Position numbers and translations under genes: made by a program. Below are positions 1 through 8,825 of a stretch of 64,000 bases of DNA, in pieces (positions within the stretch are counted from its first letter, which is position 1; every line of letters begins with the position of its first letter). Location: NCBI GenBank assembly GCA_025667525.1, contig CM046882.1, forward strand, positions 219,650,592 to 219,714,591, given 5' to 3'. The notes beneath the pieces are model-generated. The model had not been told where the DNA came from. It searched no databases and saw only the letters and a program-made list of their open reading frames with translations. The DNA is from Glebionis coronaria (taxonomy: Eukaryota > Streptophyta > Magnoliopsida > Asterales > Asteraceae).

Positions 1-523
1 AATTGTATAAGAGAAATATACGCACTTGGCTAGGTGTGTTGGGCTGAAATAATATATGTTAACGTTCAATTTCACGAGACTTATGAAATAACAACGATAA
101 TTATGTCTGATCCACATGATTGTCAACCACGGAAGGTTTATTCAGAATACTTGTGTTCGTTTATTTAAATTTAAACTCTATAGATTCACTCAACATTTTT
201 GTTGACTTTATAGCATGTTTTATCTCAGGTCCATGAAGAAGGCACTCAAGGAAGGTGGTTTCGTGCAGCTTGCATAATTAAAATGTTTTGGCCCACTTTA
301 CTAAACTATGTCCATTCTACGAAACTTTTATTATTTGGTTGGTTGTGTAAACATTAAACTATTTGGGACCGTGTGTGAACTGTTTTATCTTTAAACAAAT
401 GAATGGATGTATGTTTTGTTAAAACGACTCATTTGAGGCGTTTTCTATGATATTGAGGTTGAACCATGTCAGTAACACCCAATGACCCTTCCGCTGCTAT
501 GACCCGAAATTGGGGGTGTTACA
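1..523 (+). repeat. Partial LTR, 3' end of a gypsy-type element (cut by window start)
   Basis: The segment ends in GGGGGTGTTACA at 523. This is the terminus seen on the complete LTRs of element E in this window, and the preceding TTCCGCTG also resembles E's LTR end. No primer-binding site follows, so this would be a 3' LTR or a solo LTR rather than a 5' LTR. An inverted GTAACACCC / GGGTGTTAC pair brackets 474-522. Around 228-279 an acceptor-like pyrimidine tract plus CAG precedes a short reading frame ending in TAA. I cannot tell whether that is captured gene sequence or chance. The left boundary lies outside the window. Confidence 0.4.
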
Positions 524-621
524 AAAAATCTTAAATTCGAGATGATTATAAGAGAAAATCACACGAACCAAGTAATATCAACAACGAATTACAAAACTAT
601 CCCATGGCGATTGATACCAAT

Positions 622-1122
622 TGTTAATCATAAGATTCAAAGCTATCAGTAGGGGTGATCCGGAGGTCGGGGAGGATAAAAGAAGTATTTAGACGTTTTA
701 GAGAGAGAAAGATAAAGCTTTAAATGAGTGTGTGTATTTAGAGAGAGAAGTGAAATACACAATAAGAAGAATCCTCACCCCTCCATGGAAGTATGGAGTG
801 GTATATATAGGCTAGACATGGAGTGACTTTGACAACTTAGCAAAAGTAGTCCCTCCATGTTTTTCCCATATGAAACTAATGTAATTCCGTAAATGGCGCT
901 CACATTTTAGGGCTAACAAAGCTCGTGAATGATACATAAATAATGATAAAGATGGAATGTTTTTGAAATGAAAAAGAAGGATTATAATCCTCTAAAGTTG
1001 AGTCAAACATGACCCATCATGTTCACCAATCACAAATTAATTAAATAGATAAAAAAATTTTATTTAATTAAATTTAGAGGCCTACTTCTTTATTTACATT
1101 ACTCTTAATAAAATAATTAACA
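622..1122 (-). repeat. Copia-like 5' LTR remnant on the minus strand
   Basis: Read on the minus strand, the segment ends in TTAACA and is followed by TGGTATCAATCGC (plus 607-619), close to the initiator tRNA-Met primer site TGGTATCAGAGC. It would begin TGTTAATTATT at 1122, giving an LTR of about 500 bp, a usual copia size. A minus-strand TATATATA lies at 802-809, followed downstream by a pyrimidine-rich CTCTCTCT stretch typical of the R/U5 start. The short leader (524-606) is cut off by the neighbouring LTR end at 523. The outer boundary is a guess from the terminal bases. No target duplication could be checked. Confidence 0.4.
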
Positions 1123-1376
1123 TGACCAATCATATTTGACCAACACTCTAAAAACAGAATTAGCCATTGAGACATAATTTTCCAACTACAGTCAAAGTCC
1201 GACAACGTTAAACCTGAACATACAAATCCAAGATGAACCAGGTTGCGTAAACTCAGTTAAGAGTACTTTACACAATCAGGAGGCCGTAAGAATTAAGAGC
1301 TTAGCTAATTCGAGTGAAAAACTCAAGCCTAAGAAGTCCTACATACAACCCTTGGGCTAAGGGGTAGTACTGACAG
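1123..1376. other. Unassigned AT-rich spacer
   Basis: No gene, repeat or RNA signature is recognised between the copia-like LTR and the kinase pseudogene. It may contain more decayed 3' sequence of the kinase gene, because weak reading-frame continuity extends into it on the minus strand. Confidence 0.3.
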
Positions 1377-2421
1377 TACTTAGTTCTTGTGCCACGGTTT
1401 GGTGACTCGTGAGTGCAAAGCAATGCAATTTTTGCTAATGTAATGGCTTCACGTAAACGCCGCTCTTGTTTGTAAATCGGCCAGTTGTTGTGTACTCAAG
1501 AGCGAGGTATCCAATTGTAGCACTGGATTTGAGCGTAGAAAAGATGATATCATTGGCAAGTAATTTGTGGAGGTCGGAATCCAAGAGCAATGGAGTGTAG
1601 TTCTGACTTCTGATCAATAAGCACTTTTTCAGCGGATATGTTTTGATGAATGAGCGCAAGTTTCTTACCTTTGATGTTGCGTAGGTACTCGATACCTTTA
1701 GCAATGCCCTTGATTATCGAGAATCGATTCGACAAATCAAGAATAAATCATTTTCCGATTTTGCCCTTGACATCGAGATACTGCACCAAGTTACCCTTAG
1801 CTACATACTCATAGATAAAAAACATTCTCCCCTTCCTTCTGAGTAACAAAAACCTCGTAACCTAAGAACATTTTCATGTTTTCAGGAGGTTAATATATTT
1901 AATCGCTTCAAAAAGTTAGTTTCATGTTTCAAGGAGGTTAACTTCTTTGACTTGAGACGGATCAGTGCTAATCCGACTATCGGATGATTCAAAGGTAGTC
2001 CTGATTCTTTGCTTTCTATGATGATACCATATAAATGTAAAAAGTCTAGAGACTAACAACATGATAGTCACGACAGCTGCAAGTATAGCAGCCAGAATGC
2101 ATTAGCTGACTTTGACTTTGACTGATTACCATTTACATTTGTAGACTCTGGAATGGCCTTTGGTGTAACGCCTTTTGATTGTTGGACAAATAGCTCTGGT
2201 TTGTTACGGTTTTCTGGATTTATAGAGTTGTTGCAAACATTGAGATCAACAAAACCAAATCCACATAACTGTGTGTTGTTTGCATACTGAAATCCTTCAT
2301 CGAGTTTCTTCAAAACTAAAGGAACATTGCCAGAAAGTGTATTATTCCGCACATCCAACACCTGTAACAATGGTGCATCAGCTATTTTCATCAGGATGGA
2401 GACAAAAAGGCGATTAAAGCT
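1377..2421 (-). pseudogene. LRR receptor-like kinase pseudogene, 3' part (last LRRs, membrane segment, kinase)
   Basis: Minus-strand translation gives, in order, an LRR end (QVLDVRNNTLSGNVP), the juxtamembrane NNTQLCGFGF motif, a membrane segment (ILAAILAAVVTIMLLV) in a different frame from about 2100, and decayed kinase pieces: FFIYEYVAKGNLVQYLD, SIIKGIAKGIEYL, ALIHQNISAEKVLID and finally LAKIALLCTHESP near 1391-1440. This order and wording match the plant LRR-RLK group that includes Arabidopsis At5g51560-like proteins, which are plasma-membrane receptor kinases. Frameshifts occur near 2100 and in the kinase domain, several stops are present, and the stretch between the KSGVY motif and LAKIALLC is missing. 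The other half lies at 16944-17102, separated by the Athila insertion. The gene appears dead. Whether it died before or because of the insertion is not known. Confidence 0.8.
2417..2421. repeat. Target site duplication AAGCT, left copy (element A)
   Basis: AAGCT directly abuts the TG of the 5' LTR and is repeated at 16944-16948 directly after the CA of the 3' LTR. It defines element A and its exact insertion point in the kinase coding sequence. Confidence 0.9.
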
Positions 2422-2649
2422 TGATATGAGTGTATTTACTCATATCATTAGTAGATTAAAACAATGAAATTATGCTCATAATGTATCATATATGCCTTGG
2501 ATATGCATGTTTCTTGTTTTCATGTGTGTAGGTATCAAGTTCGCGAAAACCGATGAAAACCGACACGAGATTGATGAAAAAGATCGTGGAAGCCAAAATC
2601 GAGTTCGATTTAGAAGATTTCAAGAGAAAACGGTCTTAATGGGTCCCAT

Positions 2650-2825
2650 AATGGAACATTTGGGCTTAAAAGCCCAAATTAAGTCAAATTTGAAATGTTT
2701 GATGGATGTTATCTACAAGGCCTAACATAAGGCCCAAATGGGGTTTTAAAATTCGGCTGGGAAATTTGGCAATGGACTTCAAGCCCATTTACTGGAATTA
2801 AATGAATTTGGGCCTTAGGGTTTTT
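2650..2825 (+). promoter_or_regulatory. Site II / telo-box motif cluster in LTR U3
   Basis: Within 175 bp there are several TGGGCTT / AGCCCA / GGCCCA motifs plus TTAGGGTTT directly after GGGCCT near 2811-2823. In plants, site II (TGGGCY) with telo-boxes marks promoters of ribosomal-protein and cell-cycle genes and is bound by TCP-type factors. The same cluster sits in the 3' LTR at about 14050-14226. Function here is inferred from motif content only. It lies about 630 bp upstream of the TATA box. Confidence 0.4.
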
Positions 2826-3452
2826 GATAATCATTGTAACGTGTATAAAACACGTTTTACTCTTCTTCACACAAACCGTTCCTTCACCCTTAATTTACCA
2901 CCAAACATTAAATAAACAACCACCCATTATTACATACGTTACTTTATACAATAAATAAACACAAGCTGACCCCCCCCCCCCCCACCACACGTCCATTCAT
3001 TCTCTCACAATAAATTATTCCCCTTCGATAAAAACAATGGTTACCCTTCTTCCCCAATTTTCTCACCCTAAAAACCTGCTAAAAAACTACTGTTCATTAA
3101 CCCTATATGGGTAAATAATAAGAGTTACATGGGGCTTTTCATCTATTTAATTAATTCAAACCAAGGGGATTAAAACCCCCATGGTTTAAGGAAGAGAAAA
3201 GATGGAGAAGGGATGCTACGTGGCCGAATAGTATTGGACGAGACACCTCACAACTCTTTTTCCACCAATCAAAACCCAAGGAAGAAACACAACTAGCACA
3301 CGGATGCCACGTTGGCGATCCGTGTGCTATTTGGAATCATCACAGCCATCCGATTGATAAAGAGAGAGAAGAAGGAAGATCAAGGGCTACAAAATCAAGT
3401 AGAATATTCTTCAATTATCCGAATATCCGCACAAGGATGCCCTTGGGGGGGG

Positions 3453-3461
3453 CTATAAATA
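3453..3461 (+). promoter_or_regulatory. LTR TATA box (element A, 5' LTR)
   Basis: CTATAAATA is flanked by G- and C-runs 1031 bp into the LTR. The AATAAA at 3577 lies downstream, so the R region probably starts 25-35 bp after this box. It is the most convincing Pol II core promoter in the element. Confidence 0.65.
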
Positions 3462-4739
3462 CCCCCAATTTCTTATGTAATTTCATCCTTTACTTTTTCT
3501 TTAATATTATGCTGTTAAATTAGTGGTAGGATTAATACTATATTTCTTTTACAAATCTTGTAATATTTCTGTTATTAATAAATTTAGTTAGTTATTTAAA
3601 TTGGTGTCTCGATTTACTTTCTCTTTACTGCTTTTACAAGTTAATCTTATTTACTGCTTTAAAGTATAATATTTGTTATGGTAAGAATAAGCTAATTGAT
3701 AGCTTAATTTTTATCATTAAAAGTGAAAAGAATCTAATTAATTTTTCCTACTGGGAAAATTAAACAAAAATAATATTGCTTTGTTTGGTGATACAAATGG
3801 TGTTTCAGATAATGGTTAATGGTGGTATGGTGGTTTCAGTTTACGGATCTTAAGGTTGCTCAGCGCACACCTTCTTCCCAATGGGTTCATCAAAAGGTGA
3901 GTTTCAATTTTGCTTTAATGTTAGATTTTAGCTAAATACTGAGTTTATTTAAATGAAAGTTGATTTATCTGATTTATTTGTAAACCGCTTATTGTTATTT
4001 ACTATATTGAAGTTATAGTATGTGAGTTTGAGTTTGCATGATATTTACTGATTGAGTGTTTATAACTGAACGAATATTAGCTGATTAAGTTTAAGTTAGT
4101 TTACTTTTAGTTAGTTTGAATAAATTGTTAGAATCCTGTCAGTAATTGGAATATGGTATTTAAATCTGCTTATTTGGGATTTGTTAGGGCTGTGTAACTG
4201 AAAAAGTTGTTTCCAAATATATTAGCTTGCTGGAAAACTGTTTATCTGAGTTGTGAGTAATGGGTTTTTGATTGTTAAAAAAAATGTTGAGTGTTTAGTC
4301 TCAAATGACTTGATGAATAAATCAGTTTGGATTTAATATTCAGAGTTAAGCATGTTAGCAGCTTTCGTTATTTGATCCGTTGTTATATACTTTGCACTGA
4401 TTTGGCTTTTTCATCTTATTGTTTTGAGGTTATGGGTTGATTTAACGTTCCCGTTTTAATCTCTTGATTGTTTAAATTGTTGAGTTGCCTTTCTGAACTG
4501 TGATATAATGTTAGCTTAGGATCTGTTTGCTGATTTTTCTGCATAATTTGTTGTAATTTTGTTTACTGATTATAGTTTTAATTTGTTTGGTTATTTATAT
4601 TATGCTATATTGTTCATGTTCAACAGCTTATCAGTTCATCTAACTGATAAGCCCAAAAGCTGTGACCTCACAGTCTTATTGCTAATAAGCTCACAAGTCT
4701 TTCCTGCGACATATTTTACTAATCTGTCAAAAAATGAAA

Positions 4740-4828
4740 TTAATCCAAAAAATATGTCCTTCACAAGATTCGAACCTGTGACCTCCTGGTTACAGGCTTA
4801 GAGTGATAACCACTTGGGCTAGAGGCCT
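4740..4828 (-). repeat. tRNA-like (SINE-type) module, antisense in 5' LTR of A
   Basis: On the minus strand there is an A-box-like TAGCCCAAGTGG (4810-4821) and a B-box GGTTCGAATCT (4766-4776) at normal tRNA spacing. This is a typical tRNA-derived SINE head. The possible acceptor arms do not pair, so it is not a working tRNA gene. SINE body sequence may continue to about 4640. It is present at the same place in both LTRs, so it was part of the master element before this copy transposed. Confidence 0.6.
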
Positions 4829-5535
4829 TTTTGATTCTATTCTCTTAAATTTCATTAATAGAGTGTTATTTAATTTGGCAGCTTTTATTTTAGTCTAATA
4901 CTCTTAGTCACGTTTTTAATCTCTTTTATATAACTTCTATTTTTTTATTAAAGTAAATACTAAAAAAAATTAGTAGTTTTTAATAAATAAATAAAATAAA
5001 AAAAATGTTAGTTTAATTAGTTTAAATTTTAATTAGTTTAATTTTTATAACTCTATATTTAAATAAATATAGCTTTTTTTTAAAAAGTAATTTTAATTAA
5101 GTTTAATTAGTTTAAAAAAAATGAAATTATATTTTTAGATAGTTTTAAAGTTTTAATTTTTAAATAGATTAAATTTTTAAGATTTTTAATTAGTTTAAAT
5201 TTTAAATTAGTGTGTTTATTTTAAGTAATTGTTTGTGGATTTTAAATAGGCGGGGTTTACGATTCATGCACTTTAGGTTTATCTTAAATAGCTTAAAATT
5301 TGTAGATTTTAATCGTAGTTTAAAAACCAAAAACCAATTCAAATCGATTGTCCAAATCAAAGCAAAACGTCTCAAATTCATAAGATCTTCGTGTACAACG
5401 AACTCCACTCACGTGTTTAATTGAATTCGTCATTGGTATTATTAGACTATTACTATTTCCTAAAGGTAATTTTCTAATGTACCCTATAACGTAATCTAAT
5501 TATCACTATACACATCCACGACACGTCAAAAATTT

Positions 5536-5553
5536 TGGCGCCGCTGCCGGGGA
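5536..5553 (+). promoter_or_regulatory. Primer-binding site, tRNA-Asp type (element A)
   Basis: TGGCGCCGCTGCCGGGGA lies 7 bases after the LTR end. It is complementary to the 3' end of plant tRNA-Asp with at most one mismatch, the usual primer of Athila elements. It sets the 5' LTR boundary and the plus orientation. Confidence 0.88.
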
Positions 5554-6204
5554 TCTTGTGTACGATTCGCTTTTGTGGAGATTTGTTGATCGTGGATTTG
5601 AAGACCCTTTCCGTCCTCGAAAAGTTTTGTTATTTTTCTATTACGTAGTATGTATCGTTTTTCTCGTTTTTTGTGAATAATATATTACATTACGTAGAAC
5701 AATAATTTTAAATACTTTTCAAATAAGCCTTAGTTGGGATTTCATCACCTAGCTATTGTATTCGAACCCAAAACAAAAATAAAGGCAAAATAGATAAATA
5801 CTAATAAGAAGTTTGAACTCGATTTATACAAACTATAAGGTGGGTATAAAGCGACGTGCTATAAAAGGCCGTCTAAGGAAAAAGGTTTTTAAGTGCTTTG
5901 TGCCACCTCGTTTCCCCGCTTGCTTGTGCGTATATTGAGAGGGACAACCTATTATTTGTTTTCTGACTCAAGTAGTAATAAATCTTATTTTTGTTGTTTA
6001 CTTATTGAACCTCGAGACGTTTAGGTTTTCACCTATCGTTTCAAAGTCGACTGAGGGTAATTTACTTCCATAGTAGTTATCCTTATTCCTTGTTTTTTAT
6101 CGATCATTTTTTTGATTGAGCAATACCAAATAAAATACCAAAAATAATCTTCTTCTTGTCTAATTTCTTTTCTTCAATCCTCTAAATTCTCGTCTTTGTG
6201 GTGT
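5554..6204 (+). other. Untranslated leader of element A
   Basis: About 650 bases between the primer site and gag hold no convincing coding frame. This is the normal place for packaging signals. I see no clear conserved structure. Confidence 0.6.
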
Positions 6205-7398
6205 ATGCAATTGCGTTCTTCTCGTCTTGTGATTGATTTTAATAGGCTTGAAAATATTCCTCGTAGAAATAGAAATCGTCAACAACGAATAGTGGAACCC
6301 GAGCTTCCACCTATTGTTGTAGAGATGGCCGATAACCGAACAATGGAGGAATTGCTCCGTGCACCCACCGAAGGGTATGGGGAAGCAATCGTTGTTCCGG
6401 CTATTTTGGCGGATCATTTTGAGATTAAGACGGATCTTGTATCGCTCATTCGTGCCGACCAATTTCGTGGCAATGAGGCCGATAGTCCGCATTCTCACAT
6501 TCGGAATTTTAATCGAATTACCTCGACTCTCAAGTTTAGAGATGTGCCGAATGACGTGATTAAGCTCATGCTTTTTCCGTACTCGCTCGAGGGTAATGCT
6601 AAGCTTTGGTATGAGAAAGAACCACCGGGTTCGATTTTAACTTGGGATGATTTAGTGTCAAAGTTTATGAATTATTTCTTTCCACCGTCCAAGACAACAC
6701 GCTTTAAGAATGAGATCACTAGATTTGAACAAAAAATGCATGAAACGTTTGGGGTTGCTTGGGAAAGATTTAAAGATTTGTTAAGACAATGTCCACACCA
6801 CGGTTTCTCGGAATTGCATCAAATAAATACTTTTTATAATGGGCTTAATATGATTGAACAAGATTCTTTAAATGCCGCCGCGGGTGGTAATCTTTTAAGA
6901 AAAACTCCGAGAGACGCGTGGAGAATAATTGAGGATAAGTCTAGAGCACAATATTCACGAAACACACCGGTTGTTTCTAATGTGAATTCATCTAATCACG
7001 AGATTGCTAGATTGGACTCTAAGATTGACACAATTTTGAATGAGCTTAGGAAGAATCCTCATGGATCGATTAATATGGTTGAGAGTTTTTGTGTATCATG
7101 TGGTGGAGCACATCCTAATTATGCTTGTTTAAACACGGGTTTGATCAAGCTAATGCTTTTGCCGCGACGGGAACTTATGGCTCCAACGGTCAAGTTCCTC
7201 GTCAAAATCATGTTGCTCCACCGGGTTTTCCACCGGTTCAAAATAGGTACAACAATGGAAATAATGGGAATAATTTTAACCGTGGTAACCAATGAAATTT
7301 TAATCAAGGGAATGGGTTTAATGCTAATCGAAACAATCAAGGTTTTCAAAGCAATAATCAAAATGATTTGTCAAGCTACATTAACGAGGAAAGTTTGA
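6205..7398 (+). CDS. gag: Athila gag (capsid), C-terminal end frameshifted
   Basis: The nucleocapsid/capsid polyprotein that forms the cytoplasmic virus-like particle. ATG candidates are 6205 and 6325 (MADNRTMEELL). The open frame extends back to a TTG at 6196. The retrotransposon gag core is clear: LFPYSLEGNAKLWYEKEP, then LTWDDLVSKFMNYFFP and FKDLLRQCPHHGFSELHQI. After the Cys/His motif CVSCGGAHPNYAC (about 7095-7130) the sequence turns hydrophobic and unlike gag. The expected Asn/Gln-rich tail (FDQANAFAATG...) continues in the frame two bases over, as if one base was lost at 7130-7141. That second frame also has a TGA near 7291. The real gag therefore ends as sense at about 7135, and downstream residues of this ORF are out of frame. 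Confidence 0.85.
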   Translation: MQLRSSRLVIDFNRLENIPRRNRNRQQRIVEPELPPIVVEMADNRTMEELLRAPTEGYGEAIVVPAILADHFEIKTDLVSLIRADQFRGNEADSPHSHIRNFNRITSTLKFRDVPNDVIKLMLFPYSLEGNAKLWYEKEPPGSILTWDDLVSKFMNYFFPPSKTTRFKNEITRFEQKMHETFGVAWERFKDLLRQCPHHGFSELHQINTFYNGLNMIEQDSLNAAAGGNLLRKTPRDAWRIIEDKSRAQYSRNTPVVSNVNSSNHEIARLDSKIDTILNELRKNPHGSINMVESFCVSCGGAHPNYACLNTGLIKLMLLPRRELMAPTVKFLVKIMLLHRVFHRFKIGTTMEIMGIILTVVTNEILIKGMGLMLIETIKVFKAIIKMICQATLTRKV

Positions 7399-8825
7399 AA
7401 GCTTTTCAAAATAACATTCAAGGACAAATGGCAACTTTGAAAAATGAGTTTCAAAATACGATTAAAGGGCAAAACAATAAGATTGAGCTTAATCAACAAA
7501 GACTTGAACAAAACCAAACCCATTTTGAGCAAAGATTAGAGCAAAATCATAATCGTATGCAACAAAGTTTAGAACAAGGTCAAAATAAATTGCTTTCGAT
7601 GTTTGAATCGTTTATGACCAAACCTTCCTCGTCTTCGGGTTGCTTACCTAGTAATACCATTCCAAACCCGAAGGGTGAGATGAAAGCTATAACCACACGT
7701 AGTGGGAAAGCTTTAGACGGACCTTTGCTTCCACATGTGAGTACCTCTCCGGTGAGGGAAGTGGAGCAAGAACCCGAGGTGGTTAAAGAAAAGGAAATTC
7801 CTATTCCACCAAAGGTAGACCAATTGCCTATTCCGGAACCCGAGCTTCCGAAGACTAAACCTACACTACCCTACCCTTCGAGACTTACCAAAGAGAAGCT
7901 CCGCGAAAAGACCAATGCTCAAGTTTCTACGTTTTTAGATGTGTTTAAGAAAATGTATATTAATCTTAGTTTCGCGGATGCATTGCTTAGCATGCCTAAG
8001 TTTGCTTCTACTATTAAGAGATTAATGAATGATAAGGAGAAGTTAGTTGAAGTATCTACCTCTTTAAATGAAAGTTGTTCCGCGGTTCTCTCTAAAAAGT
8101 TTCCCAAAAAGCTTGGAGACCCCGGTCAATTTTTGATACCATGTGATTTCCCTAATATGGAAGAATGCTTAGCATTAGCCGATCTAGGCGCTAGCATTAA
8201 CTTGATGCCTTTTTCCGTTTGGAAAAGGTTATCACTTCCCGAGCTTTCACCTACTAAGATGACTATCGAGCTAGCGGATCGATCGATCGCCTTTCCAAAA
8301 GGTATAGCCGAGGACGTATTAGTCAAAGTAGGAAAGCTCATTTTTCCGGCGGATTTTGTGATTTGTGATTATCCGGAAAATTCTCGAGTGCCTCTTATTT
8401 TGGGACGACTGTTTTTAAATACGGCTAGTTCTTTAGTTGACATGAGAGAGGGAAAATTGACTTTACGTTTTGATGATGAAAGTATCACTCTTATTGTTGG
8501 TAACATCTCGAAGTTTTCTTCCGAAGACGACGAGGAATCAATCAATCAAGTCGATGTGATTGATGTTGCTAGCGAAGAGGCTTCACAAGATATGCTTGGT
8601 TTTCGGATACTTCTAAAAGTGGCAATCCCACTTCATCGAATCCTATTATCTCTTCGGCTAAGCCTCCACTCACTCCAGTTGAGGGAGGTGACTTCGTTCT
8701 TGAAAAGCTTGAGAATAATGGTTATTCAAAAATCGAGAAGGAAATTAATGATTACCTTAGCACACCATTTGATCCTAGTGAGTTTGATTTTGAGAATTTT
8801 GATCCCGAGGGAGATATTGCGTTGA
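7368..8825 (+). CDS. Athila gag tail and aspartic protease, frameshifted near its end
   Basis: Continues the gag-pro frame after the break at about 7135 and the stop near 7291. The N-terminal part is Gln/Asn-rich with regular heptad-like repeats ([16 protein letters not shown]), probably a coiled coil. The middle has the Athila-typical [18 protein letters not shown]. The aspartic protease follows: active site [11 protein letters not shown] at about 8180-8210 and the second motif PLILGRLFL at about 8391-8417. From about 8605 this frame is nonsense, and the true sequence ([14 protein letters not shown]...) runs in the pol frame, consistent with loss of one base at 8600-8612. The protease would cut the Gag-Pol polyprotein inside the particle. 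Confidence 0.82.
   Translation: MSSYINEESLKAFQNNIQGQMATLKNEFQNTIKGQNNKIELNQQRLEQNQTHFEQRLEQNHNRMQQSLEQGQNKLLSMFESFMTKPSSSSGCLPSNTIPNPKGEMKAITTRSGKALDGPLLPHVSTSPVREVEQEPEVVKEKEIPIPPKVDQLPIPEPELPKTKPTLPYPSRLTKEKLREKTNAQVSTFLDVFKKMYINLSFADALLSMPKFASTIKRLMNDKEKLVEVSTSLNESCSAVLSKKFPKKLGDPGQFLIPCDFPNMEECLALADLGASINLMPFSVWKRLSLPELSPTKMTIELADRSIAFPKGIAEDVLVKVGKLIFPADFVICDYPENSRVPLILGRLFLNTASSLVDMREGKLTLRFDDESITLIVGNISKFSSEDDEESINQVDVIDVASEEASQDMLGFRILLKVAIPLHRILLSLRLSLHSLQLREVTSFLKSLRIMVIQKSRRKLMITLAHHLILVSLILRILIPREILR

Larger units (their letters stand above)
2422..5528 (+). repeat. Element A 5' LTR
   Basis: Starts TGATATGAG with a palindrome closing at CTCATATCA and ends ACACGTCA just before the primer site. 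It contains a 14-base C run (2970-2983), a cluster of GGCCCA/GCCCA motifs with a TTAGGGTTT telo-box (2650-2825), a TATA box (3453-3461), an AATAAA at 3577-3582 about 120 bp downstream that could be the poly(A) signal, an antisense tRNA-like module (4740-4828) and a very AT-rich stretch (4920-5215). Short reading frames inside it recur in the other LTR copy and look non-coding. The matching copy is 13822-16943. Confidence 0.93.

Noticed and set aside
2492..2725. 77-codon frame with hydrophobic start, repeated at 13892-14125, and an 80-codon frame at 4559/15959
   Set aside because: They lie inside the LTRs of A and recur only because the LTRs are duplicated; the second spans the tRNA-like module. 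No protein family is recognised.
2811..2823. Telomeric repeat
   Set aside because: A single TTAGGGTTT is a telo-box promoter motif, not an array.
4740..4828. Functional tRNA gene
   Set aside because: A- and B-boxes are present but the acceptor arms do not pair and no proper anticodon arm is seen, so it is a SINE-type tRNA relic.
7119..7398. Hydrophobic end of the gag ORF of A as a membrane segment
   Set aside because: It is out-of-frame translation after a one-base loss; the normal Asn/Gln-rich gag tail lies in the adjacent frame.
8600..8612. Programmed -1 frameshift between protease and RT in A
   Set aside because: No slippery heptamer is evident, and a second similar shift at about 7135 plus a stop at about 7291 point to ordinary mutations.
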